The notes under the pieces: model-generated
Database searches by the model: none
The model's input: the letters and a program-made list of their open reading frames with translations, nothing else
Told to the model about the DNA's origin: nothing
Position numbers and translations under genes: made by a program
Shown: positions 13,644 to 22,377 of the stretch, piece by piece
How positions within the stretch are numbered: the stretch's first letter is position 1
How the letters are laid out: each line of letters begins with the position of its first letter
Assembly: GCA_007127615.1 (NCBI GenBank)
Contig: SKZB01000131.1
Coordinates: 1 to 22,501, forward strand
Source: Phycisphaerales bacterium
Lineage (GTDB): Bacteria > Planctomycetota > Phycisphaerae > Phycisphaerales > SM1A02
Length of the DNA stretch: 22,501 nt
Direction: 5' to 3'

Positions 13644-14975
13644 TCAATCGTGCCGGAGCGCGACGATCGGATCCTTGCGGCTGGCCACGATCGCCGGGTA
13701 GATTCCGAATCCGAGTCCGACGGCGGCGGCGACGGCGAACGAAACCACGATCGACCAGCCGGTGACCTGCGTTTCCATCCGGAAGTCGGGGTCGATCATG
13801 TCGCGCAGGCGGGGCAGATCAAGGATCATCGGGAGCACCCCTTCCACACCGACGGAGATCGCCACGCCCAGCGCGACGCCGAGGAGGCCGCCCAGGGCCG
13901 AAAGCGATCCGGTTTCGACCAGGAACTGGGCGACAATGTGTCGGCGCGTCGCCCCGAGCGCACGCCGAATGCCGATTTCGCGGGTGCGTTCGGTCACGGA
14001 AGCGAGCATGATGTTCATGATTCCGATGCCGCCGATGAGCAGACTGATGGCGGCGATGGAGATCAGAACGACGTTCCAGACGAGGGCGGTTTTGCGCGCG
14101 CTTTCGAGCAGTTCCCAGGGCACGATCAGGTTCACATCGTCCATGTCCGGATGCTCCTGCGCGATGATGCGGCGCATCCGTTCGGATGTCTCGATGACCT
14201 TTTCGGTTGATGCTGCGGTGACGTAGATTTCGTGGATCTCGACCTGTTCGCCGGAGAAGGACCCCGCCTGCCGGCGCATGACGATATCGGTGAACTCCAA
14301 CTCGGCGGTGGTGATCGGAATGTGGACATCCATGTTCCAGTCGCGCCCGACGAGCGCGGAGCCGCTGCCTCCGGCCAGGCCGATCGGTTGCATCACGCCG
14401 ACGATGCGAAACACGCGGTCGTCGATGCGCAGATCCTTGCCGTGAGGATCCTCCAGCGGGAAGAAGCTCTCCGCGACGCCCGCGCCGATCACGGCGACGC
14501 GTGATCGCCGTTCGAGATCTTCATCGGTGAGATATCGCCCGCGCGGTTCAATCCTGAGATTGGCCGCGGCGCGCAGGTCGGGGGTGGTGCCGTAGGCCTG
14601 AGATGTGGTGCGCCGGGCGTTATAGGAGACTTCCGCCCCGACGGATTTCAGCGGCACGATGAAGAGCGCATCGGCGAGAAAGTGCTCCACCCGCCGAAGG
14701 TCGCGGCGGGTCAGGCCAAAGCTGGCCACAAAGGAGCGTTCCTGCGAGCCCATCGCGGCGGATTCCGGCGGCTGCACGGAGCGGACGATCACGTTCGTCG
14801 CGCCGAGCGCCTGGATCTCACGCAGCGCGGCCTGTTTGTTCCCCTCGCCGATGGAGACCATAATGATCACCGCCGCCACGCCCAGAATGATCCCCAGACT
14901 GGTCAGGATCGAGCGCAGTTTGTGCAGCAGCAGATTGGTCAGACCCAGGCGCAGGGTTTCTAGCAGGAAGCTCAT
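13644..14975 (-). CDS. MacB/FtsX-type ABC transporter permease
   Basis: 443-residue inner-membrane protein. Membrane segments are near 22-43 (LRSILTSLGIILGVAAVIIMVSIGEG), 300-325, 350-380 and 405-430. A large periplasmic MacB_PCD domain lies between the first and second. The C-terminal FtsX domain is marked by GGIGIMNIMLASVTERTREIGIRRALGATRRHI, a strong MacB signature. Such permeases work as dimers with an ATPase and often an adaptor protein. They move lipoproteins, peptides or toxins, or transmit force rather than transport. No ATPase or adaptor gene lies next to it in the window. No good ribosome site precedes the ATG at 14975. Confidence 0.9.
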   Translation of the reverse strand: MSFLLETLRLGLTNLLLHKLRSILTSLGIILGVAAVIIMVSIGEGNKQAALREIQALGATNVIVRSVQPPESAAMGSQERSFVASFGLTRRDLRRVEHFLADALFIVPLKSVGAEVSYNARRTTSQAYGTTPDLRAAANLRIEPRGRYLTDEDLERRSRVAVIGAGVAESFFPLEDPHGKDLRIDDRVFRIVGVMQPIGLAGGSGSALVGRDWNMDVHIPITTAELEFTDIVMRRQAGSFSGEQVEIHEIYVTAASTEKVIETSERMRRIIAQEHPDMDDVNLIVPWELLESARKTALVWNVVLISIAAISLLIGGIGIMNIMLASVTERTREIGIRRALGATRRHIVAQFLVETGSLSALGGLLGVALGVAISVGVEGVLPMILDLPRLRDMIDPDFRMETQVTGWSIVVSFAVAAAVGLGFGIYPAIVASRKDPIVALRHD

Positions 14976-15077
14976 GGCAGAGGGGTATCAGACGTGGGTC
15001 CGTTTCACGGACGGGCTTGCGGCGGAGTGATTGGTCGGACACAAAGATCCGCGGCGCGGCAGTGTGCTTGCTGATCA

Positions 15078-15086
15078 TGCTATACC
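15078..15086 (+). promoter_or_regulatory. Extended -10 element before the 103-residue gene
   Basis: TG-C-TATACC at 15078-15086 resembles an extended -10 (TGnTATAAT). No -35 is seen. The start would be near 15092, a very short leader before GTG 15103. Confidence 0.3.
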
Positions 15087-15102
15087 CGCTCAAGGAGCTT
15101 CG

Positions 15103-15414
15103 GTGGCACAGATCGAGTTACTCAACGAAGAAGAGGCGAAAAACGGCTGGCGATTCCGGTTGCAGGTCCTCGATGATGCCGGTGGGTTGCGCCGCTACGC
15201 GGTGAACCTCGCCTGGGTGGATTACAACCACTGGTCACCCGACGGCGCGGATGCGCCCGCCGCCGTGGCCGAAGCGGCATTGCGGTGTCTGCTCGACTTA
15301 TCGGCGTCGTCCATGACGGTGCCGGATCGGTTCGACGCCTCGGTGGTGCGGCGATTGGTTCCGGATGCCGATGCGCAGATCGTGCGCCGGATCGCGGGGA
15401 CGGGGATGGGCTGA
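15103..15414 (+). CDS. Small unknown cytosolic protein
   Basis: 103 residues. The GTG start at 15103 is set by AAGGAG at 15092-15097; an ATG at 15031 is in frame, but the extra 24 residues look non-coding. The N-terminal half seems to be a beta sheet (AQIELLNEEEAKNGWRFRLQVLDD, RYAVNLAWVDYNHWSPDG). A helix follows with PAAVAEAALRCLLDLSA, then a short basic helical end. No membrane segment or known motif is present. It stands alone between the divergent permease and the convergent 938-residue gene. Function unknown. Confidence 0.75.
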   Translation: MAQIELLNEEEAKNGWRFRLQVLDDAGGLRRYAVNLAWVDYNHWSPDGADAPAAVAEAALRCLLDLSASSMTVPDRFDASVVRRLVPDADAQIVRRIAGTGMG

Positions 15415-15444
15415 GCGGGACGCGGCCGGCGTTCGCGGTCAGGG

Positions 15445-18261
15445 TCAATCGGTGGTTTCGGTATGGCCGGCGAGGTCGGAGGCCCGGGCGGGAATACTGA
15501 GGAGTTGGTTCAACCGCGCCACGCCGCCCCGTTCGGAAACCCCGATGCGCATCGCGCGGCCGGCCAGGACCGCGGCACCGTCGGGCAGACGGAAGGAGCG
15601 GATGGCCAGGTCTCCCGGTTCCAGTCCGGAGACGATGCGGCGCATCTGGCTGAACTCCGGCGCGACGACGAACAGTTCGACGTTCATGAGCCGCTCGCTG
15701 CGATTGGTGACGTACTGCGTCACGATGAGATCCTCTTCGCCGGTTTCAACGTTCAGCGCGGTGCGCCAGGTGGCGGTGAACTCGAGATCTTCCAGACCGA
15801 CCTCGAATTCCGCGGAAACGGACAGGTCGTACTGCCCGTCGGCCTGCAGGCGGATATCGGCCTTCAGGTGCCGGGTGCCGGCCAGGATGCCCCGATCCAG
15901 CACGATCTGCACGGGCATGCGCCCGGTTTCGCCCGGTCGAATCAGAAAGTCGTGCTGTCGCGGCGCGATTCGAAGGTCATCCTGCTCGTGGAGGCGCAGC
16001 GTGCCGGAGATCGGCACCGGCCAGGGGTTATGCAGAAGCAGCTCATGCTCGTGCGCGCGATTCTCTGCGGGAAGAAAACCCGGATCGAGGGCGAAACTGT
16101 CACGAAAGCGAACCAGGTCAAGGCTGACGTCCTCGATAATGATCGGCATCGGGGTCAGTGTGAATTCGTGGCCCTCGGCGGTGAGGTAGGCCGTCTGGCT
16201 GTTACCGAAGATGTCAAAGATCGTGAGATGATCATCGCTGAGTTGCATGGTGAAGCGCCGTTCCGCGGCCGGGTCGAGATCGTGCAGCCACGCGATGAGC
16301 GCGTCGTCGCCGGGCTCGTCGCCGCGAAGCAGCCAGCCGGAGATCTGATCGCCGAGATGAACCGTGCCGTCGAACCGGCGCCGGTGGAGGTGATCGATCA
16401 TCTGCCGAATCACCCCGAAGTTGGGGGTCGGCATGAGCCCGCCCCCGTTGCCGGTTCCGGCCATCCACGGCGCCGGTGTCGTCAGCAGGTCGGGATCCAT
16501 CCGCCACGCGTGCAGCAGGCGCAGAAATCCGTCCAGCGTGGCTTCGCGCGTGGCGTAGTGATGCGCGATCGGCGGTTCGACCGCGAGCATCCGCCGCTGC
16601 GCCCCTTGCTGCCACGGCTCGACGGCCTCCGGAATCGAGTGGGCGTTCACCGTGGCGGGGATCCAGATCGACGCGGCCTGCAGCGCTTCGATTGAAGTTT
16701 CCACCTGTTCCACACTGAAGGGAACGTACACCGTCGGGTTGGGCACGAATTCCGAGATCGTCCGGCGCACCCGTCGAATGAGTTGAGCCAGGTTCGGCTG
16801 ATCGAAGGCATGTTCATTATCCGCGGCGCCGATCTGCCAGTGCTCGACTTCGAGGCCGTAGTTGACCAGCAGTTGATCGAGATATGCCCGCCACATCTGA
16901 ACATCATCCGCGAGTGCCGGCAGGACTTCGCTGACGGTCCGGTCGTGTCGCTGCGCCAGCTCTGCGGGCATGCTGTGCAGTGAAAAGATCAAACGGGCGT
17001 CGTGTTCCCGGAGCGCTTCCACCGCGGGGCGCATCGATTCGTACCGGCTCCGGACCTCGCGGCTGGACAGACTCGTATCCAGGACCGGCATGATGACCGT
17101 GCCCACATCAAGTCGGTCAACCAGGTCGTTCAGTTCGGCCGAATGCTTCCACCAGTCGGGTGGCAGCTCGACCGCGAAGTGATTGTGCCAGCCGTGGAGC
17201 GGCCGGTGGCGCGGCGGGAGGACCAGGAAATCCAGCCAGCGTCGGGCGGTGAGCTGTCCCTCCGTGCGGATATCGAGCAGGGCCCGGTACCAGCCGAAGG
17301 CGGGTGTCTCAATCTCGACATCCCGCGGGTTGATCGCCTGCGGCCGGTCGATGATCTTCTCCCAGATGACGCTGCCGTCGAGATCGAAAATCCGCAGGTG
17401 CGCTTCCAGATCCGCGTGCGCCAGGTCGCGAACCTTCATCTGCAGAACCGTTTGATTGGTGTCGATCGCCACATGACCCGGGGTTCGCGTCGTCAGCTCG
17501 ATGCGCGGGACGTGCCAGACGGTGACGTCATCGAACCACACGGTGCCGCGGACATCTTCAATGGCCGGCTGGTGCTCACCGCTCGAAATGCCGCGGAATT
17601 GACGCGGCTGAAAGGTCTGAAGTTCGATTCCGAGATCCGCGGCGGTCGGGTGGTCGCCCCGAACGGTCACGGCGAGCACGGACCATTCGCCTTCGGAACG
17701 AATCATGCGGCTCTGTTGGATGGTCGGCTGAATGATCGCGCCTTGCTTGTTGTACAACCAGGCGGACAGTCCGGCACGCGCCTGCTGCAGATCCTTCGTG
17801 CGGACCCGCGCCGTGACGACGTAGTCGGCATAGGGCATGATGGGGATGACCGCCGTCGGCACGCGCGCCGCCATGGACCCGCCGTCGAGCTGAAACTCAA
17901 ACGACCAGCGACCGGTGGCGGCCATGCGGTCGGAGAGGCGCATCGCGCCGAACGGTGGGAACCCCCGGGCCGCGCCGTCCTCGGCGCCGTAGCGAAAGAA
18001 ATGCAGCGGCATCTCGTAGGGGGCGACCTCGGCCTCCTCAAAGCTGAAATGGCGAACCAGCCGGTGCATTCGGTACGGCTCGGGCATGTCCGTCAGGTCC
18101 GGCCCGGCGAAGCCCTGCAACAATCGTGGGGTCTCCTCGGCGCCGAGAGGCGTCCCGCTCAGGACGACCCCGGCGACCGCGACCGTCAGCCTCCGAGCCC
18201 ATCGGCGCGAGATGATTCGGTTCGGGGCGGTGGGAAGATGGAACCAGTGCAGCAGGGACAT
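15445..18261 (-). CDS. Large exported glycoside-hydrolase-like multidomain protein
   Basis: 938 residues. A basic region RRWARR and a hydrophobic stretch (about 24-42) ending PLGA form a signal peptide. Residues about 70-255 look like a jelly-roll carbohydrate-binding module, with RWSFEFQLDGGSMAARVP and the typical end GTVWFDDVTVWHVPR. A beta domain follows to LDFLVLPPR (about 345). The part from about 350 to 640 resembles a TIM barrel: LDVGTVIMPVLD, ARLIFSLHSMP, VEHWQIGAADNEHAF (about 470-482) and GTVHLGDQISGWLL. The C-terminal 300 residues are beta-sandwich repeats. Candidate acid residues are Asp/Glu in AADNEHAF, but the catalytic pair is not proven. A role in exopolysaccharide processing or breakdown is an inference. 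Confidence 0.8.
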   Translation of the reverse strand: MSLLHWFHLPTAPNRIISRRWARRLTVAVAGVVLSGTPLGAEETPRLLQGFAGPDLTDMPEPYRMHRLVRHFSFEEAEVAPYEMPLHFFRYGAEDGAARGFPPFGAMRLSDRMAATGRWSFEFQLDGGSMAARVPTAVIPIMPYADYVVTARVRTKDLQQARAGLSAWLYNKQGAIIQPTIQQSRMIRSEGEWSVLAVTVRGDHPTAADLGIELQTFQPRQFRGISSGEHQPAIEDVRGTVWFDDVTVWHVPRIELTTRTPGHVAIDTNQTVLQMKVRDLAHADLEAHLRIFDLDGSVIWEKIIDRPQAINPRDVEIETPAFGWYRALLDIRTEGQLTARRWLDFLVLPPRHRPLHGWHNHFAVELPPDWWKHSAELNDLVDRLDVGTVIMPVLDTSLSSREVRSRYESMRPAVEALREHDARLIFSLHSMPAELAQRHDRTVSEVLPALADDVQMWRAYLDQLLVNYGLEVEHWQIGAADNEHAFDQPNLAQLIRRVRRTISEFVPNPTVYVPFSVEQVETSIEALQAASIWIPATVNAHSIPEAVEPWQQGAQRRMLAVEPPIAHHYATREATLDGFLRLLHAWRMDPDLLTTPAPWMAGTGNGGGLMPTPNFGVIRQMIDHLHRRRFDGTVHLGDQISGWLLRGDEPGDDALIAWLHDLDPAAERRFTMQLSDDHLTIFDIFGNSQTAYLTAEGHEFTLTPMPIIIEDVSLDLVRFRDSFALDPGFLPAENRAHEHELLLHNPWPVPISGTLRLHEQDDLRIAPRQHDFLIRPGETGRMPVQIVLDRGILAGTRHLKADIRLQADGQYDLSVSAEFEVGLEDLEFTATWRTALNVETGEEDLIVTQYVTNRSERLMNVELFVVAPEFSQMRRIVSGLEPGDLAIRSFRLPDGAAVLAGRAMRIGVSERGGVARLNQLLSIPARASDLAGHTETTD

Positions 18262-18358
18262 CTCTGGCTGTTATCGGTCGATTGGTGCAACAACTTCACG
18301 TTTGCCGATGTTCTTGGGGCGGGATCGTTATCTTCCTCCCCCACAGAGGTTTGCCACC

Positions 18359-19081
18359 ATGGCTGCACTCATCCGCGGAATTCTCATCACCCTGATCGCC
18401 GCGGGCGTCATCCTTTTCATCTTCCTGCGTCTCTCGATCGATCAGCGGCAGAAGGCCCTGGAAGAAATCGAAGCGCTCAACCAGCAGCTCGAACAGCGAA
18501 TCGCCCAGCGCGAGGCGATGCTGGAGCGGCTCGGCCGGTCCCGCCGCCTGGCCCACCTTGAGATCATCGAGCAGACCTCGGGCGACGCGGGTGACCCGGT
18601 CGAGACGACGATCGAGTTCATCGAGTTGAACGAGGACGGCCGGGAGATCGCGCGGCAGCGGATCACCGTGCCGGGCGCGACCATCTACGTCGATGCCTGG
18701 ACGGTCAAATTCGACCATCATCAGGTCGCCGAAGGCCACCCCATGCAGGGCCGGACACTGGTCCTGTTGCGCCGGATTTTCTCCGATTCACTCGCGCCGC
18801 GCGACGGAATTGAACTCGACACCCCCGGCGCGGTGCCGCCCGGCTACACCGCTTCGGATGTCAGCCGGTACGAGCAGGGACTCTGGGAGCAGTTCTGGCA
18901 GATTGCGACCGACAACACGCTTGCCCGTGCGATGGGCGTGCGGGTCGCGCAGGGCGAAGCGGTCTACAAGCCGGTCGAGAAGGGCGACCGGTACGAGTTG
19001 ATCGTCGATGCCGCCGGCGGGATCAGTCTCATGCCGCTCGATCGGGTCTCACCCGGCGCGCTGGGATCCGCGGGGCCATGA
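18359..19081 (+). CDS. Single-pass membrane protein with coiled coil, unknown function
   Basis: 240 residues. One membrane segment (about 5-24, IRGILITLIAAGVILFIFL) is followed by a coiled coil (about 26-62, QRQKALEEIEALNQQLEQRIAQREAMLERL). The rest (about 66-240) is a soluble mixed domain with ETTIEFIELNEDGREIARQRITVPG, VDAWTVKFDH and GVRVAQGEAVYKPVEKGDRYEL. It most likely faces the periplasm. AGAGG about ten bases upstream supports the ATG at 18359; the open frame to 18086 overlaps the divergent gene and is not protein-like. Its stop overlaps the glycosylase start as ATGA. The family is not one I can name. Confidence 0.82.
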   Translation: MAALIRGILITLIAAGVILFIFLRLSIDQRQKALEEIEALNQQLEQRIAQREAMLERLGRSRRLAHLEIIEQTSGDAGDPVETTIEFIELNEDGREIARQRITVPGATIYVDAWTVKFDHHQVAEGHPMQGRTLVLLRRIFSDSLAPRDGIELDTPGAVPPGYTASDVSRYEQGLWEQFWQIATDNTLARAMGVRVAQGEAVYKPVEKGDRYELIVDAAGGISLMPLDRVSPGALGSAGP

Positions 19082-19773
19082 GCCGACCCTCCGCCGCCCC
19101 GGCGTTGGAAGTCCTCCAGAAAAGGATTCCGCAGTGCGCGCGCTGCCCGGAACTGCGCGCTTACCTCGACGAAGTCGGCCGCACCAGACGCCGCGCGTAC
19201 GCCGACTGGACCTACTGGGCCCGGCCGGTGCCCGGCTTCGGGGATGCCGGCGCCCGGATCATGATCGTCGGGCTGGCGCCGGCCGCGCACGGAGCGAACC
19301 GAACCGGGCGCATGTTCACCGGTGACCGGTCGGGGGACTTCCTCTACGCCGGCCTCTACCGCGCGGGTCTGGCGAACCAGCCCGAAGCCGTCGCGCGGGA
19401 CGACGGCCTGAAACTCTCGAACGTGTACATCACCGCCTCGCTGCGCTGCGCCCCGCCGGCGAACAAACCGGCCCCCGCGCAGCTTCGGCGCTGCCGGCCG
19501 TACCTCCTCGAGGAAATCACCGCCCTGCAGCCACCGGTCCTGCTCTGCCTGGGCGGGATCGGCTGGAACGCCGCGCTGACGGCCCTGCGGGAGTTGAAGC
19601 GGCCGGTCCCCACCCCGAAGCCGAAGTTCGGTCACGGCGCGGAATGCCCGATCGGGCCGCTCACCCTGCTCGGCTGCTACCACGTCAGCCAGCAGAACAC
19701 CTTCACCGGCCGGTTGACCGAAACCATGCTGGACCGCGTGCTCGAACGCGCCAAGTCACTCGCGGGCGGTTGA
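19078..19773 (+). CDS. Family 5 uracil-DNA glycosylase (UDGb type)
   Basis: 231 residues. It removes uracil, and often hypoxanthine or other deaminated bases, from DNA at the start of base-excision repair. Motif 1 is VGLAPAAHGANRTGRMFTGD (64-83). Motif 2 is CYHVSQQNTFTGRL (200-213) with His202. Family 5 lacks the polar catalytic residue that family 4 carries in motif 1, and that fits here. Four cysteines at 20, 23, 124 and 139 should hold a 4Fe-4S cluster. In motif 2 a Val replaces the usual Pro (YHPSQQN). The ATG at 19078 overlaps the previous stop by four bases, so it is co-translated with the membrane coiled-coil gene. Confidence 0.93.
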   Translation: MSRPSAAPALEVLQKRIPQCARCPELRAYLDEVGRTRRRAYADWTYWARPVPGFGDAGARIMIVGLAPAAHGANRTGRMFTGDRSGDFLYAGLYRAGLANQPEAVARDDGLKLSNVYITASLRCAPPANKPAPAQLRRCRPYLLEEITALQPPVLLCLGGIGWNAALTALRELKRPVPTPKPKFGHGAECPIGPLTLLGCYHVSQQNTFTGRLTETMLDRVLERAKSLAGG

Positions 19774-19819
19774 AAATACCGGCCGGGCCGGTTCATCCGA
19801 GATCGATCCGGATGCGCGG

Positions 19820-19825
19820 TACACT
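19820..19825 (+). promoter_or_regulatory. TAnnnT box just before the ilvE start
   Basis: TACACT lies seven bases before the ATG at 19833, and no Shine-Dalgarno sequence is seen. This is the same arrangement as at 10815. It would give a leaderless or nearly leaderless transcript. Confidence 0.35.
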
Positions 19826-19832
19826 TTCCGCC

Positions 19833-20705
19833 ATGAAGAAAGTCTGGCTCAACGGCGAACTGGTGGATCAGGAAAAAGCGACCGTCTCCGTGTTCGATCA
19901 CGGGCTGCTGTACGGCGACGGCTGCTTTGAAGGTATCCGCATGTACAACGGGCGCATTCTCAAGCTCGGCGCTCACCTTCGCCGCATGTACCAGTCCGCG
20001 GAAAAGCTCCGTCTCAAGCCCGCGTACGACCCGGAGACGATCGATCGCGCGATCCGGGAGACGATTGCCGCCAACGGTTTGAATGATGCGTACATTCGAC
20101 TGATCTTTACGCGCGGCGCGGGCACGCTCGGTCTGCATCCTTTCAAGTGCCCGACGCCCGGCACGATCATCATCGCCGACACGATTCAGCTCTACCCCGA
20201 AGAGTTATACGAGAACGGCATGAAGGTCGTCGTGGCGGAGCGGCCGCGGATTCCGATCCGTTGTCTCGACCCGTCGGTCAAGTCGCTGAACTATCTCAAC
20301 AACATCATGGCGAAGATCGAAGCGATCGACGCCGAGGTACTCGAAGCGATCATGCTGAACGTTGATGGACAAGTCGCGGAATGTACCGGCGACAACATTT
20401 TCCTCGTCAAGGACGGCCGAATCACCACTCCGCCGCGCGAGGCGGGCATTCTGATGGGGATCACGCGCCAGTTCGTGATGGACGAGATTGCCCCGGCGTG
20501 CGGTCACGTCGTGGAGGAGGAACTCTTCCCCCTCGAAACGCTGCTGGAAGCCGATGAAGTCTTTCTCACCGGCACGGCCGCGGAGATCATCGGCGTCAGC
20601 CAGGTCGATGAACACACCATCGGCCATGGGCAGGTCGGGCCGATCACCCGGCAGCTCAATCAGGAATTTCGGAATCAGACGGCGGAAAACGCACCGGAAG
20701 ATTGA
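19833..20705 (+). CDS. ilvE: Branched-chain amino acid aminotransferase
   Basis: 290-residue class IV PLP-dependent aminotransferase. It catalyses the last step of valine, leucine and isoleucine synthesis and also the first step of their breakdown. The start MKKVWLNGELVDQEKATVSVFDHGLLYGDGCFEGIR is typical IlvE. The PLP-binding lysine is Lys150 in SVKSLNYLNNIMAKIEA. Other signatures are LNVDGQVAECTGDNIFLVKDG (Glu183) and LTGTAAEIIGV near the end. An in-frame ATG at 19812 exists, but homology and the nearby TACACT favour 19833. A D-amino acid aminotransferase or ADC lyase of the same fold is less likely, given the overall match to short bacterial IlvE. Confidence 0.9.
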   Translation: MKKVWLNGELVDQEKATVSVFDHGLLYGDGCFEGIRMYNGRILKLGAHLRRMYQSAEKLRLKPAYDPETIDRAIRETIAANGLNDAYIRLIFTRGAGTLGLHPFKCPTPGTIIIADTIQLYPEELYENGMKVVVAERPRIPIRCLDPSVKSLNYLNNIMAKIEAIDAEVLEAIMLNVDGQVAECTGDNIFLVKDGRITTPPREAGILMGITRQFVMDEIAPACGHVVEEELFPLETLLEADEVFLTGTAAEIIGVSQVDEHTIGHGQVGPITRQLNQEFRNQTAENAPED

Positions 20706-20745
20706 TTGGTCCGGTCGAAACTGAGCCCTTGACCTGCGGGGAACC

Positions 20746-22191
20746 ATGCGCTGCCGAAACTGTGACTACGCACTCTGGAACCTGACGACTCGCGCGTGTC
20801 CGGAGTGCGGCACAGACTTCAAGCCGAGTGAGTACACCTTTTCGCCCAATAAAGTCTGCTTCTGTTGTCCGGACTGCCAGCAGACGTATTTCGGTCAGGA
20901 TGCGCAGGGCCACCTGCAGCCGCCGACGTTCGACTGCGTCAAATGCGGCCGGCGAATCGACATGGATGAGATGGTGCTGCGTCCCGCGCCGGGCGCGAGC
21001 GAGGCCGAGACCATGCCGCCGCGACTGCCGTGGGCCGATCGCAAAGGCGGCCGGATCGGCGACTGGTGGCGAACGTGCTGGATGGCGCTGATTCAGCCGC
21101 ACCTCCTCGGTGAGCGGGTGCTCCGGTACGGCGCACCGACGCGCGCGCTGTCATTTTTCAGCGTGACCCAACTGGTGATCTACGGTTCGTTCTTTACATT
21201 CTTCTGCGCGATCATGGGGCTGTTCGCTCTCGCCATCATGCCGGGTCCGGACATCCTGTTCTTTGGTCTGTTCCTCGTTCTGTATCTTGTATTCGTGTTC
21301 ATCATTTTGCTGATTTACACCGTCATCTGGGCGCTGATCGCTCATCTCGTGTTGAAGATGACCGGCCCGGTCGCAAAGCCCCTCGGACAGACGATGAACC
21401 TGCTGTTCTACAGTTCCGGCGCGAACCTTGCGACCATCGTGCCGTGTTTCGGCTGGTACTTCGGCTGGCTCTGGTGGCTCGTCAGCGCGATCATCATGCT
21501 GCGGGTCGGGCAACGGGTCGCGGTGTGGCGGGCGGTCCTGGCGGGACTAGCCCTGCCGGTCTTCTCGACGGTGATTGTGATTGTTCTCTACTCGGGCGCC
21601 ATCGCGTTCACGGCGTTCCAGCCTGGTTTCGCGCCGGCGGTCGGCCGGCAGATGCCGCCGAACGCCGCGGCCAACAGCATGAATCAGCAGTTGCAGATCT
21701 ACATGATTCAAAATCGAAACGAGCTGCCCGATCACGCAGCGCGGTTGCTGGTCGGGGATTCGGTCCGTCCTGAACTCTTCCTTCCGCGCGGCAGCACGGA
21801 GACGACGCTCGATGTCCGCGTGGGCGGTTACGCCCTGGATGCCCTGCGCACCATGTCCGCGCAGGAAAGGAGGGCCGCCATCGATCTGGCGGCCGAACGT
21901 CTGCCCGACGATGTCATCGCCCACCGGCTCGGCGCGTTCGTCTTTACCTACCACGGCATCGATCCCGCCGATGCGGATGCCAATCTCTGGCTCGCCGTGC
22001 TCATCGACGCGGATCCGGAATCGGTTCATCTGCTTCTGCGCAGCGGCCGGACGCGCGCCGTTCTCAACGATGACTTTGGGAATGATCTGGAAGATCAGAA
22101 CCGGCTGCGGCGCCGGCATGGTCTACCCTCGCTGACCGATCCGCGCGATGTGACCCACGATCGACCGATGCGCCCGGCATTCCTGGACTGA
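20746..22191 (+). CDS. Zinc-ribbon membrane protein of unknown function
   Basis: 481 residues. Two N-terminal zinc ribbons are seen: Cys3/Cys6/Cys18/Cys21 (MRCRNCDYALWNLTTRACPECG) and Cys41/Cys44/Cys64/Cys67. After a basic linker come four or five membrane helices between about 135 and 290, with an arrangement like Yip1-type domains. The C-terminal 190 residues form a soluble domain with LDVRVGGYALDALRTMSAQERRAAIDLAAERLP and FVFTYHGIDP. The ribbon start resembles proteins common in planctomycetes. GGGGA just before the ATG supports the start. It follows ilvE after 40 bases and may be co-transcribed. Its role is unknown. Confidence 0.82.
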   Translation: MRCRNCDYALWNLTTRACPECGTDFKPSEYTFSPNKVCFCCPDCQQTYFGQDAQGHLQPPTFDCVKCGRRIDMDEMVLRPAPGASEAETMPPRLPWADRKGGRIGDWWRTCWMALIQPHLLGERVLRYGAPTRALSFFSVTQLVIYGSFFTFFCAIMGLFALAIMPGPDILFFGLFLVLYLVFVFIILLIYTVIWALIAHLVLKMTGPVAKPLGQTMNLLFYSSGANLATIVPCFGWYFGWLWWLVSAIIMLRVGQRVAVWRAVLAGLALPVFSTVIVIVLYSGAIAFTAFQPGFAPAVGRQMPPNAAANSMNQQLQIYMIQNRNELPDHAARLLVGDSVRPELFLPRGSTETTLDVRVGGYALDALRTMSAQERRAAIDLAAERLPDDVIAHRLGAFVFTYHGIDPADADANLWLAVLIDADPESVHLLLRSGRTRAVLNDDFGNDLEDQNRLRRRHGLPSLTDPRDVTHDRPMRPAFLD

Positions 22192-22198
22192 TCGAGGT

Positions 22199-22218
22199 CC
22201 GTCGTCTCGAGTCGACGG
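22199..22218. other. Palindrome after the zinc-ribbon gene
   Basis: CCGTCG-T-CTCGAG-T-CGACGG is symmetric apart from the two T positions. It begins eight bases after the stop at 22191. It could form an mRNA 3' hairpin, but no T run follows. The remainder of the gap to 22377 shows no clear promoter. Confidence 0.35.
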
Positions 22219-22377
22219 TGAAGCCGAATTGTGCCGCATACGAGGCGTCATTTCGATTTCTCCCCCGGGGCATTTGATCGGCCGGGAACCGCCGGGCAGA
22301 TCTGTCGCTCCTGCCGGGCAACATCGACGACGCACCGAAAGACACCGACCCACGGACAGATTCACAGGAGCAATTTC

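Noticed and set aside
15463..18561. Plus-strand frames opposite the 938-residue gene
   Set aside because: Their compositions are those of GC-rich shadow frames. The minus-strand protein has a signal peptide and ordered domains.
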